From assembly GCA_046541515.1 (NCBI GenBank), contig JBKHDD010000039.1:1-30282 (forward strand): a stretch of 30,282 nucleotides of DNA. Reading direction: 5' to 3'. Shown piece by piece: positions 8,005 through 14,965 of this stretch. Numbering within the stretch: the first letter of the stretch is position 1; each line of letters begins with the position of its first letter. Made by a program: the position numbers and the translations under genes. The stretch comes from CAYFVR01 sp046541515. GTDB lineage: Bacteria; Desulfobacterota; Desulfobacteria; Desulfobacterales; Desulfococcaceae. The notes under the pieces are model-generated. The model was not told the DNA's origin. It did not search any database and was given only the letters and a program-made list of their open reading frames with translations.

Positions 8005-10053
8005 TCAGAACACCCAGTCGACCTTCAGGTAAACGCCGCGTTCAATCTGAATGGAGGAAAACTCCCGATGGTTGGGTTGCAACAGGTTCTGGCCCACCAG
8101 GGAAAGCTCCAGTCCGGGGCGGGGCGTCCAGGCCAGCCGGGCGTCGAGGGTGTTGTAGCTGTCCACGTCGGCGTCGGACAGCCGGTCCACGTAGCGAAAC
8201 CAGAGGTCCAGGTCGAGCGGTTCCAGAAGATTCCAGGTGCCGCGCAGGGACACCTGGTTGCGGGGATGGCTTTCTTCAAAAAAAAGGGCTTCAAACTCGG
8301 CGTCCAGATTGGCGAAGCCGGTTTCGATGCGGGTTTCCAGAAAGGTGTAGGCCGCTTGAAACCGCAACGGATCGGCGGCCTGCCAGAAGGCCGAGGCCTC
8401 CACGCCGTAGGATTCTCCCCGCAGATCGTTTCGGTAGACAAAGGGTTGCAGCTCGACGCCTCCCGGTCCGGTTTCCGTGCGTTCGGCCTGCCACGGCGTG
8501 ATCAGTCGATCGTAGTCGTTGAAAAAGGCCGACGCGCTCATCCAGAACGTTTTCGCCGGGGAAAACCGATAGCCGATCTCGTAGGCGATCAGGGTTTCCG
8601 CGTCCAGGTCCGGATTCCCCCGGAACTCCACCAGCGTGGGCTCCTCCACGCCCGCGAAACCGGGCGGCAACACTTGGGGCCGAGTGGCCACGTCGGTTTC
8701 CAGCCGGGACGGAGCTCGGGCGGCCCGGGAGATCGCCCCCCAGAAAAAATGCCCGCCCGGAGGCGTCCACATCAGACGGGCGCCGGGTTGAACTTCCAGC
8801 CCGGTCAATTCGTTATGCTCGAACTTGGACCCCAATGTCAGGTTCAGCCGGCCGGGGATCAGCGGAATGCGATCCTGCAAAAAAGCGCCCAAATAGGCGA
8901 AGGTTTCCTCGGACGGGTGGGCATCTGCCTCGAAGCCGCCGTCAAACTCGTCGGTGATCAATCGGCCGTTAAGCCCCCAGGTCAGCTCGTGACGGGGATG
9001 GGGTCCAAACCGGTGCTGAAAATCCACGTCCGCGGTGTGGACGCTGACGGCGGCCGTTTCCACCTCGCTTCGGTAGTAGTCGTAGTAGAGTTGCAGGGCC
9101 GTTTCGGAGTGGTCGGAAAAGCGATGGGTCCAGCGCCCCTGAAGGTGTCCGCCGGTGGCCCGGGCGACATCCTGCGATTCCCGAAAATAGGGCGGGGTAA
9201 AGGTCGGCAGTGTCAGATCGGAATCGAACCGGTTGGAATAGATCCCCCCCTGGAGGGTGTACTGATTGTCCAGTTCGGGGGATTGGGCGTCATACCGAAA
9301 ACCGCCCCGGTAGGAGCGCCAGTCGCTCCGGGAGGGATCTTCGAAGATCCGCCGGTCGGTTTCAAACAGGCCGCCCCGGCGGAAGCTTTTGGCGAAAATT
9401 CGATAAAACCCGTTTCGGCCGACGGCCCCGCCGTACCGGGCGGTGGCCACCGCTTCCTCGGTGCCGCCCAGAGCGGTGATCCGGGTTCCCCGGCTGTGGC
9501 GTGCGTTCCGGGTGATGATGTTGATCACCCCGTTCACCGCGTTCAGCCCCCACAGGGCCGCGCCCGGCCCCCGAATGACCTCGATGCGTTCGATGTCCTC
9601 CAGGGGAATGTCCTGCACGTCCCAAAAGACGCCGGAAAAGACGTGGCTGTACACGCTGCGGCCGTCGATGAGCACCAGGAGCTTGTTGGAAAACAGCTGA
9701 TTGAGGCCCCGCATGTTGACGGCCCATTCCGTGGCGGAGATACGGGCCACCTGAACGCCCGGGGCCATCCGAAGGGCGTCGGGGATGGTGGTGACCCCGG
9801 AACGGCGGATGTCTTCGGCGGTAATCACGAAGACGGCGGCCGGAACCTGGGTCAGCGGTTCGGGAGATTTGGTCGCGGAGGTGATCCGGACGTTTTTCAG
9901 CTCTTCCAGGCTGAGGGCGGTAAAATCGGGCTCCTCGAACGCCCCCCCTGCGGCGGTGGCGGCCGGAAGCCAATGGAACAAGAGCGCCCAGAGCAGAATC
10001 GCCCCAGCCCGAGAGGCGAAAATCGGGCGGTCGACCATCCGAGCAGGCATCAT
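8005..10053 (-). CDS. TonB-dependent outer-membrane receptor
   Basis: A 682-residue protein with a signal peptide (about 1-34), then LSLEELKNVRITSATKSPEP and a plug domain (about 50-165: VPAAVFVITAEDIRRSG, TIPDALRMAPGVQV, VLIDGRSVY, IERIEVIRGPGAALWGLNAVNGVINI). The remainder is a 22-strand-type barrel rich in alternating aromatic residues and ending in the outer-membrane signature WVF. It lies in the CirA/BtuB-like subgroup often found with YfiR and sensor-kinase genes. The ligand cannot be read from the sequence. It is the first gene of the signalling operon, diverging from fadH across about 300 bp. AGAGGG precedes the start; ATG at 10053 or 10050 are both possible. No cobalamin riboswitch was found upstream, which argues weakly against a B12 role. 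Confidence 0.93.
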   Translation of the reverse strand: MMPARMVDRPIFASRAGAILLWALLFHWLPAATAAGGAFEEPDFTALSLEELKNVRITSATKSPEPLTQVPAAVFVITAEDIRRSGVTTIPDALRMAPGVQVARISATEWAVNMRGLNQLFSNKLLVLIDGRSVYSHVFSGVFWDVQDIPLEDIERIEVIRGPGAALWGLNAVNGVINIITRNARHSRGTRITALGGTEEAVATARYGGAVGRNGFYRIFAKSFRRGGLFETDRRIFEDPSRSDWRSYRGGFRYDAQSPELDNQYTLQGGIYSNRFDSDLTLPTFTPPYFRESQDVARATGGHLQGRWTHRFSDHSETALQLYYDYYRSEVETAAVSVHTADVDFQHRFGPHPRHELTWGLNGRLITDEFDGGFEADAHPSEETFAYLGAFLQDRIPLIPGRLNLTLGSKFEHNELTGLEVQPGARLMWTPPGGHFFWGAISRAARAPSRLETDVATRPQVLPPGFAGVEEPTLVEFRGNPDLDAETLIAYEIGYRFSPAKTFWMSASAFFNDYDRLITPWQAERTETGPGGVELQPFVYRNDLRGESYGVEASAFWQAADPLRFQAAYTFLETRIETGFANLDAEFEALFFEESHPRNQVSLRGTWNLLEPLDLDLWFRYVDRLSDADVDSYNTLDARLAWTPRPGLELSLVGQNLLQPNHREFSSIQIERGVYLKVDWVF

Positions 10054-10350
10054 TATTTTTTTCCCTCTCGGGTTTTCCTCTCGGTCATGCCGTCGGTTCA
10101 GCCGAATCCATACCGCACACGGAATCGGAATGCAAACGCTGATTGCGCCCCGGAATGGGCGGGAAACCGGCGTTGAAACGAGCCGGAGCAGGATTCCGGG
10201 GGAAGCGGAATCGGTTGCATTCCCCCGTCCCCGGAGATAGGATGGGACGATAGGATACGGGACAAGCCTCGTTTCTCCGCTCCAGGTCTTTGGGCCGCCC
10301 CGGCCATCGGAGCGGCCTTCAACCCATCATCCGGATTTGGAAAGGACGCC
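10054..10350. promoter_or_regulatory. divergent intergenic region between the TonB receptor operon and fadH
   Basis: About 297 bp with no credible gene. It must hold the promoters for both directions. Visible structure: an inverted repeat GATTCCG-N7-CGGAATC at 10192-10212, and an 8-bp direct repeat GATAGGAT at 10236-10243 and 10249-10256 (13-bp offset). Either could be a regulator site. No recognisable cobalamin or cyclic-di-GMP riboswitch core was found. Confidence 0.45.
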
Positions 10351-12375
10351 ATGCCCTACCCCCATCTGCTGAAACCGCTGGACCTCGGCTTCGCCACCCT
10401 GCCCAATCGGGCGCTCATGGGCTCCATGCACACCGGGTTGGAAGAAGCGCCGGACGGCTTCGCCCGGATGGCCGCCTTCTACGCCGAACGGGCGGCGGGC
10501 GGCGTGGGCCTGATCGTCACCGGAGGCGTGGCGCCCAACCCTGTGGGCCGGGCCTATCCCGGCGCGGCCAAGCTGAATACGGCGGAAGAGGCGGAACCTC
10601 ACCGGATCGTGACCCGGGCCGTCCACGAGGCGGGCGGCCGGATCGCCATGCAGATTCTCCACGCGGGCCGCTACGCCTTCCACGAGGAGCTGGTGGCGCC
10701 CTCCCCGCTCCGCGCGCCCATCAACATGTTTCGCCCCAAGGAGTTGAACGATGCCGAAGTGGAAGCCGAAATCGACGCCTTCGCCCAATGCGCCGCCCTG
10801 GCCCGGGACGCCGGCTACGACGGGGTGGAGATCATGGGTTCCGAAGGCTACTTCATCAACCAGTTCATCGCGCCGCGCACCAACCGGCGGGAGGACCGCT
10901 GGGGCGGGTCTTTCGAAAACCGGATTCGCTTTCCGCTGGAGGTGATCCGGCGGGTCCGGGCGGCGGCGGGGCCGGAGTTCATCCTCATTTACCGGCTCAG
11001 CATGTTGGACCTGGTGGACGGCGGCAGCAACCGGGACGAGGCGGTGGCGCTGGGCCGGGCGGCGGTCGCGGCCGGGGCCAATTTGATCAACACCGGCATC
11101 GGCTGGCACGAGGCGCGGATTCCCACCATCGCCACCATGGTGCCCCGGGCGGCCTTCACCTGGGTCACGGCGAAGTTGCGGAGCGAGATCGACGCGCCGC
11201 TGATCACCAGCAACCGGATCAACACGCCGGAGACGGCCGAAGAAGTCCTGGCCCGGGGCGACGCCGACATGGTCTCCATGGCGCGGCCGTTCCTTGCGGA
11301 CGCGGAATTCGTCCGCAAGGCGGCGGAAGACCGTGCCGACGAAATCAACACCTGCATCGGCTGCAATCAGGCCTGCCTGGACCACATCTTCGAGGGCAAG
11401 CTGACCTCCTGCCTGGTCAATCCCCGGGCCTGCCACGAAACCGAGCTGGTCTACCGGCCGGCGGAAACGCCGAAGCGGTTCGCGGTGGTGGGCGCGGGAC
11501 CCGCTGGACTTTCTTTCGCCACCGTCGCGGCGGGTCGAGGGCATGATGTGACGCTGTTCGAGGCGGCCGAGAAAATTGGCGGGCTGCTGAACATCGCGGT
11601 GGAGATTCCCGGGAAGGAGGAATTTCACGAGACCATGCGGTATTTCCGCCGGCAACTGGAGTTGACCGGCGTGACCGTGAGGCTGGGCCACCGGGTTACG
11701 GCGGCGGAGCTGTTGGAAGGCGAATATGACGGCGTGATTCTGGCCGCCGGGGTGGTTCCGCGAGCGGTGGAAATTCCGGGGGTGGATCATCCCAAGGTGC
11801 TCACCTACATGGAAGTGCTGGGAGAAAAGCGGCCGGTGGGCAAGCGGGCGGCCATCATCGGGGCGGGCGGCATCGGCTTCGACGTGGCGGAATTCCTGAC
11901 CCACGAAGGAGAACCGACCAGTTTGAATCCGTCGGCGTTCCTGGAAGAATGGGGCGTCGATCCGGAGCTGCGGGAGCGAGGCGGATTGTCCCCGGACGGT
12001 CCCAAGCCGGAAGAAGCGGCCCGGGAGGTCTGGCTCCTCCAGCGCAAGAAATCCAAACCGGGCAAGCAGTTGGGGAAAACCACCGGCTGGATTCACCGGA
12101 TCAACCTGCGGAAGCGGGGCGTGAAAATGATCTCCGGCGCGACCTACGAGCGGATCGACGACGAGGGGCTGCACGTGGAAATCGACGGCGAGAAGCAGCT
12201 GCTCCCGGCGGACAACGTGGTCATCTGCGCGGGGCAGGAGTCGCTGCGGAAACTGGAAGGCCCGTTAAAAGCCGCCGGAGTGGAATGTTTCCGGGTGGGC
12301 GGCGCGGACGTGGCGCGGGAGTTGGACGCCAAGCGGGCGATCGATCAGGCGGCGCGGTTGGCGGCGGAGGTGTGA
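10351..12375 (+). CDS. fadH: NADPH-dependent 2,4-dienoyl-CoA reductase
   Basis: A 674-residue protein that aligns along its whole length with E. coli FadH (672 residues), including the start (YPHLLKPLDLGFATLPNR, MGSMHTGLEE). It reduces 2,4-dienoyl-CoA during breakdown of unsaturated fatty acids, using FMN, FAD and a 4Fe-4S cluster. The catalytic pair is present (Tyr167 in EGYFINQF, His253 in GWHEARIPT). The cluster cysteines are Cys335, Cys338, Cys342 and Cys354. The FAD/NADPH half starts with VVGAGPAGLSF, and a second dinucleotide fold has IIGAGGIGFD. The late QRKKSKPGKQLGKTTGWIHR block is also typical of FadH. AAAGGA lies 7 bases ahead of the ATG. No other beta-oxidation gene is next to it. 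Confidence 0.96.
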   Translation: MPYPHLLKPLDLGFATLPNRALMGSMHTGLEEAPDGFARMAAFYAERAAGGVGLIVTGGVAPNPVGRAYPGAAKLNTAEEAEPHRIVTRAVHEAGGRIAMQILHAGRYAFHEELVAPSPLRAPINMFRPKELNDAEVEAEIDAFAQCAALARDAGYDGVEIMGSEGYFINQFIAPRTNRREDRWGGSFENRIRFPLEVIRRVRAAAGPEFILIYRLSMLDLVDGGSNRDEAVALGRAAVAAGANLINTGIGWHEARIPTIATMVPRAAFTWVTAKLRSEIDAPLITSNRINTPETAEEVLARGDADMVSMARPFLADAEFVRKAAEDRADEINTCIGCNQACLDHIFEGKLTSCLVNPRACHETELVYRPAETPKRFAVVGAGPAGLSFATVAAGRGHDVTLFEAAEKIGGLLNIAVEIPGKEEFHETMRYFRRQLELTGVTVRLGHRVTAAELLEGEYDGVILAAGVVPRAVEIPGVDHPKVLTYMEVLGEKRPVGKRAAIIGAGGIGFDVAEFLTHEGEPTSLNPSAFLEEWGVDPELRERGGLSPDGPKPEEAAREVWLLQRKKSKPGKQLGKTTGWIHRINLRKRGVKMISGATYERIDDEGLHVEIDGEKQLLPADNVVICAGQESLRKLEGPLKAAGVECFRVGGADVARELDAKRAIDQAARLAAEV

Positions 12376-12472
12376 GAGGTAGATTTTTCTAAAAAATGTT
12401 TCAATTTTGTTTCCGGGTTTTGGAGGACCCAAACGGCCAAAATGCATTTCCGTTCCAAAAGGGAGAATCCCC
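12376..12472 (+). promoter_or_regulatory. AT-rich leader of the hicBA pair
   Basis: A 97-bp AT-rich spacer between fadH and hicB, clearly different in composition from the GC-rich flanks. It probably carries the hicBA promoter; AGGGAGA ahead of 12473 is the ribosome site. I cannot place -35/-10 boxes with confidence. Confidence 0.4.
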
Positions 12473-12679
12473 ATGAAATTCAACGTAACAATTGACCGCG
12501 ACGAGGACGGCGTCTGGATCGTCGAATGCCCTTCCATTCCGGGCTGCATCAGCCAAGGAGCCACCAAGGAGGAAGCATTGGAAAACATTCAGGACGCCAT
12601 CTATCAATGCATCCAGGTCCGAGCGGAACGGGGACTTCCGCTGACCATAGAAACCCGCCAAGTGGAAGTCGCCGCATGA
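12473..12679 (+). CDS. hicB: HicB-family antitoxin (short form)
   Basis: A 68-residue protein, MKFNVTIDRDEDGVWIVECP followed by SIPGCISQGATKEEALENI, the partly degraded RNase-H-like fold of HicB antitoxins (PF15919-like). It binds and neutralises the HicA RNase toxin encoded immediately downstream. The ATG at 12473 follows an AGGGAGA site; the frame opens earlier at 12407 but without a start that fits the family. It ends after the HicB core (VEVAA) with no C-terminal HTH or ribbon-helix-helix DNA-binding domain, so autorepression by the usual route is doubtful. Its stop overlaps the hicA start (ATGA). The antitoxin-first order is the reverse of E. coli hicAB. Confidence 0.88.
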   Translation: MKFNVTIDRDEDGVWIVECPSIPGCISQGATKEEALENIQDAIYQCIQVRAERGLPLTIETRQVEVAA

Positions 12680-12903
12680 TGCCGCCCCCGCTTCCCGTCC
12701 TCAGTGGAGGGGAGGTCGTGCGGATATTCGAATCTTTCGGATGGGAAGTGGTTCGACGAAAGGGAAGCCATATCATCATGATCAGAGATGAGGGAACAAC
12801 CACCCTTTCCGCCCCGGATCATCGCGAAGTCGCCAAAGGCACTCTGCGGGGGCTTATTCGAGCTGCGGGTCTGACGGTGGGTGAATTCGTGACCAAAATG
12901 TAA
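12676..12903 (+). CDS. hicA: HicA-family mRNA interferase toxin
   Basis: A 75-residue protein of the HicA/YcfA family (PF07927): SGGEVVRIFESFGWEVVRRK, then GSHIIMIRDEG with the catalytic His32, then TLSAPDHREVAKGTLRGLIR and AGLTVGEFV. HicA toxins bind RNA through a double-stranded-RNA-binding-like fold and cleave mRNA. The ATG at 12676 overlaps the hicB stop by 4 bp; a second ATG at 12679 is in frame. The product matches full-length HicA and has no obvious defect, so the pair looks intact. It ends 31 bp from the convergent 3' end of the secretion operon. Confidence 0.9.
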   Translation: MMPPPLPVLSGGEVVRIFESFGWEVVRRKGSHIIMIRDEGTTTLSAPDHREVAKGTLRGLIRAAGLTVGEFVTKM

Positions 12904-12933
12904 TTTTTGATTTATCCCCCACAGCCGGATGGA

Positions 12934-13524
12934 TCATTCAACGATTCCCGCCCCCTCCCGCAACTCCACCAACCGCCGCAACAGACGAACCATTTCGTCG
13001 TTCTGCCGGATCATCCGGTCGTGGCGTTCCATGAGCGCTTGCTGGTTTTGGATGATCTGGCCGTTTTGGTCGTGGAGCATGGAAAGGGAGCGGACCGTGT
13101 ACAGGGCGCCCATGGCGATCTGGTCCAGCTTGTAATCGGTTCCCACGGAGCTGCCCGGCCGGGGCTTCACCTCTTCGTATTCTTTTTGGTACTGATTCAC
13201 CAGGCCGTCCATGGATTGGGCGGAAACCGTTCCTCCGGCCGCCAGCAGGAGCGCGACAGCCAAAATGAAAACGCTCAAGCCCCGGAGCGCTTTTCCCGTT
13301 TTGCCAATTGCGGAATTGAATCTGCCGGAACCAGCACCTCGTTGCGGGGCGCTGTCCCGGAACGCGAGTTGCGTCGCGCCGTCTCGGGCGCGGGACGCGG
13401 AGCCTCCGGGAATGGGTTCCCAGGCAGAGCCTGGGAACGAGAGAAATTGAAATTTGCGGAGGATGATTCCTCGCTTCGCCACTCCGTTGGAAAATCGCAC
13501 TTGTTTTTTTCCTAAAAGAGTCAA
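12934..13524 (-). CDS. small secreted coiled-coil protein, last gene of the secretion operon; 5' end altered by a repeat
   Basis: I do not recognise a family. The mature part is about 95 residues (SMDGLVNQYQKEYEEVKPRP, then TDYKLDQIAMGALYTVRSLS and a helical tail QQALMERHDRMIRQNDEMVR), probably a short coiled coil after a clear signal peptide (LSVFILAVALLLAAGGTVSA). The start is uncertain. The best ribosome site (GAGGAGG) precedes a TTG at 13524 that overlaps the upstream pseudopilin stop (TTGA), giving 196 residues. Between that start and the signal peptide lies a palindromic interspersed repeat (about 13327-13442) read through in frame as FPGSAWEPIPGGSASRARDG. The signal peptide would then begin about 85 residues in, so either export is impaired or a later non-ATG start is used. 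Position suggests a role with the secretion system. Confidence 0.6.
   Translation of the reverse strand: MTLLGKKQVRFSNGVAKRGIILRKFQFLSFPGSAWEPIPGGSASRARDGATQLAFRDSAPQRGAGSGRFNSAIGKTGKALRGLSVFILAVALLLAAGGTVSAQSMDGLVNQYQKEYEEVKPRPGSSVGTDYKLDQIAMGALYTVRSLSMLHDQNGQIIQNQQALMERHDRMIRQNDEMVRLLRRLVELREGAGIVE
13327..13442. repeat. palindromic interspersed repeat (REP/MITE-like)
   Basis: It contains a perfect hairpin GTTCCCAGGC-AGA-GCCTGGGAAC (13416-13438) flanked by a GC-rich segment with further short palindromes (GGGCGCGGGACGCGG area). I recognise this 'TTCCCAGGC.GAGCCTGGGAA' type as a repeat scattered through many bacterial genomes and often read as SAWEP/GGSASR peptides. Only one copy lies in the window, so the boundaries are estimates. 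Confidence 0.7.
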
Positions 13525-14048
13525 AACGCCTCCTCGTTTTCCGGTTCCGCCGGCGGCGGTTTGGCCGGCGCGGCGTTCCGCCCGGCGACGAACCGCCAAT
13601 CCGCGTAGGTTTCGGCGGATTCAAACTGCTCGTATCCGGGCGGAAAATTGCCGGTTTTCAACGGCACGTCATCGCCGGCGCTGTGCACGCCGTGAATGCC
13701 GCCGCCCCGCCCCTTGACGAGGACCCAGTTTCCATCCTCGGCCATGGGGTCCCGATAGATTTTGCGAAGAAATCGACGGACCACCGGCGCCCGCCGGTCT
13801 TCCACCAATTCCTCCAAATCTTTGGGCCACCCGCCAAATCGATGGTAGGCCTCGATGGCCCGGCGAATCCGGTCGCCCCGGAACAACAGCTCGGCTTCCC
13901 GCTCCCGCTTCATGGTCGTGGACCAGTACCGGCCCGTTCCGGAAAGGGCGATGCCCATGACCATGACCAGGACGAGCACGGCCAGATAGGTGAACCCGGC
14001 TTCCCGGAATCTCCTCCCGGCCCCCGGATTTCTCAAAAACGCTTGCAC
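13521..14048 (-). CDS. pseudopilin-like protein without Glu5
   Basis: A 175-residue type II secretion-like pseudopilin. The class III prepilin site is REAG/FTYLAVLVLVMVMGIAL (cleavage after Gly18), followed by one hydrophobic helix and a soluble domain with WPKDLEELVEDRR, FLRKIYRDPM and GNWVLVKGRGGGIHGVHS, the pattern of GspG-related proteins. The mature residue +5 is Ala, not the conserved Glu that pairs with the N-terminal amine of the neighbouring subunit. Minor pseudopilins of the GspK type also lack Glu5, so a tip position is possible. The C-terminus is Pro- and Glu-rich. The start is GTG at 14048, with GAGGGA ahead, 19 bp after the previous gene. Confidence 0.82.
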   Translation of the reverse strand: MQAFLRNPGAGRRFREAGFTYLAVLVLVMVMGIALSGTGRYWSTTMKREREAELLFRGDRIRRAIEAYHRFGGWPKDLEELVEDRRAPVVRRFLRKIYRDPMAEDGNWVLVKGRGGGIHGVHSAGDDVPLKTGNFPPGYEQFESAETYADWRFVAGRNAAPAKPPPAEPENEEAF

Positions 14049-14067
14049 GGCTTCCCTCGGCTCCTCG

Positions 14068-14493
14068 TCACCACTCGTTGTACGGCGTGCCTTCCAGCGA
14101 AACCAGCCGGCTGCCGCTGTGCACGTCGTAAACTCCGGAACCGTCCGGGGGCGGAATCGTTATCCAGGTGGCGCGGGAACGGGTGAACGGATCCTCTGGA
14201 ATGGCGCGGATGTAGCGCTCTTCCGCCAGCTCCCGCAAATCCTCGGGATACCGGCCTTTGTCCGCGTAAAACTGATCGATGGAATCCCGGAATACGAACA
14301 GACTGTTGCGCAGAGACGCCTCCCGGGCGCGGACCACGTGCCGCTGGAACGTGGGAAAGGCCAAGGTCGCCAAAATCCCGGCGATGGCGACCACGATCAT
14401 CAGTTCCAGCAACGTGAACCCGCCATCCCGGACGCGCCGGTTGCGGCCGCCCTCTCCCTCCGGCCAAACGGGCGGAGCGCATTCGCCGCTCAT
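14068..14493 (-). CDS. pseudopilin (GspG-like)
   Basis: A 141-residue prepilin-like protein. The ATG at 14493 is chosen because it lies just after the upstream stop (14498) and gives a 24-residue leader ending DGG/FTLLELMIVVAIAGILATLA, with Glu5 present. The soluble part has FYADKGRYPEDLRELAEERY, IRAIPEDPFTRS and VYDVHSGS, the GspG layout in which the loop binds calcium in characterised examples. The leader is longer than the usual 5-10 residues and acidic to neutral at its start (MSGECAPPVWPEGEGG); a later start would have to be non-ATG. Three pseudopilin genes follow one another here, so a division into a major and minor subunits is likely. Confidence 0.87.
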   Translation of the reverse strand: MSGECAPPVWPEGEGGRNRRVRDGGFTLLELMIVVAIAGILATLAFPTFQRHVVRAREASLRNSLFVFRDSIDQFYADKGRYPEDLRELAEERYIRAIPEDPFTRSRATWITIPPPDGSGVYDVHSGSRLVSLEGTPYNEW

Positions 14494-14497
14494 CGGC

Positions 14498-14965
14498 TCA
14501 CCAGGAAGAATACCGGGTGCCGTCCAGGGCCTCCCGGTCGCTGGTGGAATAGACGTCGTACACGTCCTGGCCGCCCCAGACCGAGCCGTCGGGATCGTCG
14601 GCGTAGGAACGCAACCCCCATTCTCCGCTGGGAACCATGGGATCGCGGGGCACGCGACGAAGGAATTTCTTTTGGGTTCCCTCCACATCGGTCAGCGGAA
14701 CCCCCTCCACCAGGGACTCCAGGTCGGGCGGATACCCGCTTTCCGAGGGGTCCACGGCGATCTTCCCCTGATCCGCCAACGCCTTGTACTCGTCCAGGGC
14801 GTCGCGGATCGTCCGAAGGGCCCGACGCAGCTCGACCTCCCGCGCCCGCCAATAGCCGACCTCGGACAACGGCAGGATGCCCACCGCCAGAATGGAGAGG
14901 ATGATCATGGCCACCGTCAACTCCAGCAAGGTGAGCCCCCGTTCCCGCGAGGCGGGCAAACCCAT
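14498..14965 (-). CDS. pseudopilin (GspG/GspH-like)
   Basis: A 155-residue protein with a short basic leader and the prepilin site RERG/LTLLELTVAMIILSILAV (cleavage after Gly10, first mature residue Leu instead of Phe, Glu5 present). The soluble domain contains YPPDLESLVEGVPL, FLRRVPRDPMVPSGEWGLRS and YADDPDGS, matching the GspG fold including an acidic calcium-like loop near the C-terminus. The ATG shares one base with the secretin stop (TGATG), so the two genes are coupled. Processing needs a GspO/PilD prepilin peptidase, which is not in this window. Confidence 0.88.
   Translation of the reverse strand: MGLPASRERGLTLLELTVAMIILSILAVGILPLSEVGYWRAREVELRRALRTIRDALDEYKALADQGKIAVDPSESGYPPDLESLVEGVPLTDVEGTQKKFLRRVPRDPMVPSGEWGLRSYADDPDGSVWGGQDVYDVYSTSDREALDGTRYSSW

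Noticed and set aside
8068..10176. Long plus-strand frame (702 codons) opposite the TonB receptor
   Set aside because: Shadow frame; the receptor plug and barrel signatures are on the minus strand.
10054..10350. Cobalamin or cyclic-di-GMP riboswitch upstream of the TonB receptor
   Set aside because: I looked for the conserved B12-box and GEMM core sequences on the minus strand and found neither.
11292..11320. Perfect 11-bp inverted repeat with 7-base loop (CCTTGCGGACG arms)
   Set aside because: It lies inside fadH, encodes conserved residues (FLADAEFVRKA region) and has no T-run, so it is probably a by-product of coding sequence.
10327..12174. Long antisense frame (615 codons) opposite fadH
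   Set aside because: The plus-strand FadH match covers the whole span. GC-rich codon use leaves the opposite strand open; the antisense product is low-complexity and resembles no family.
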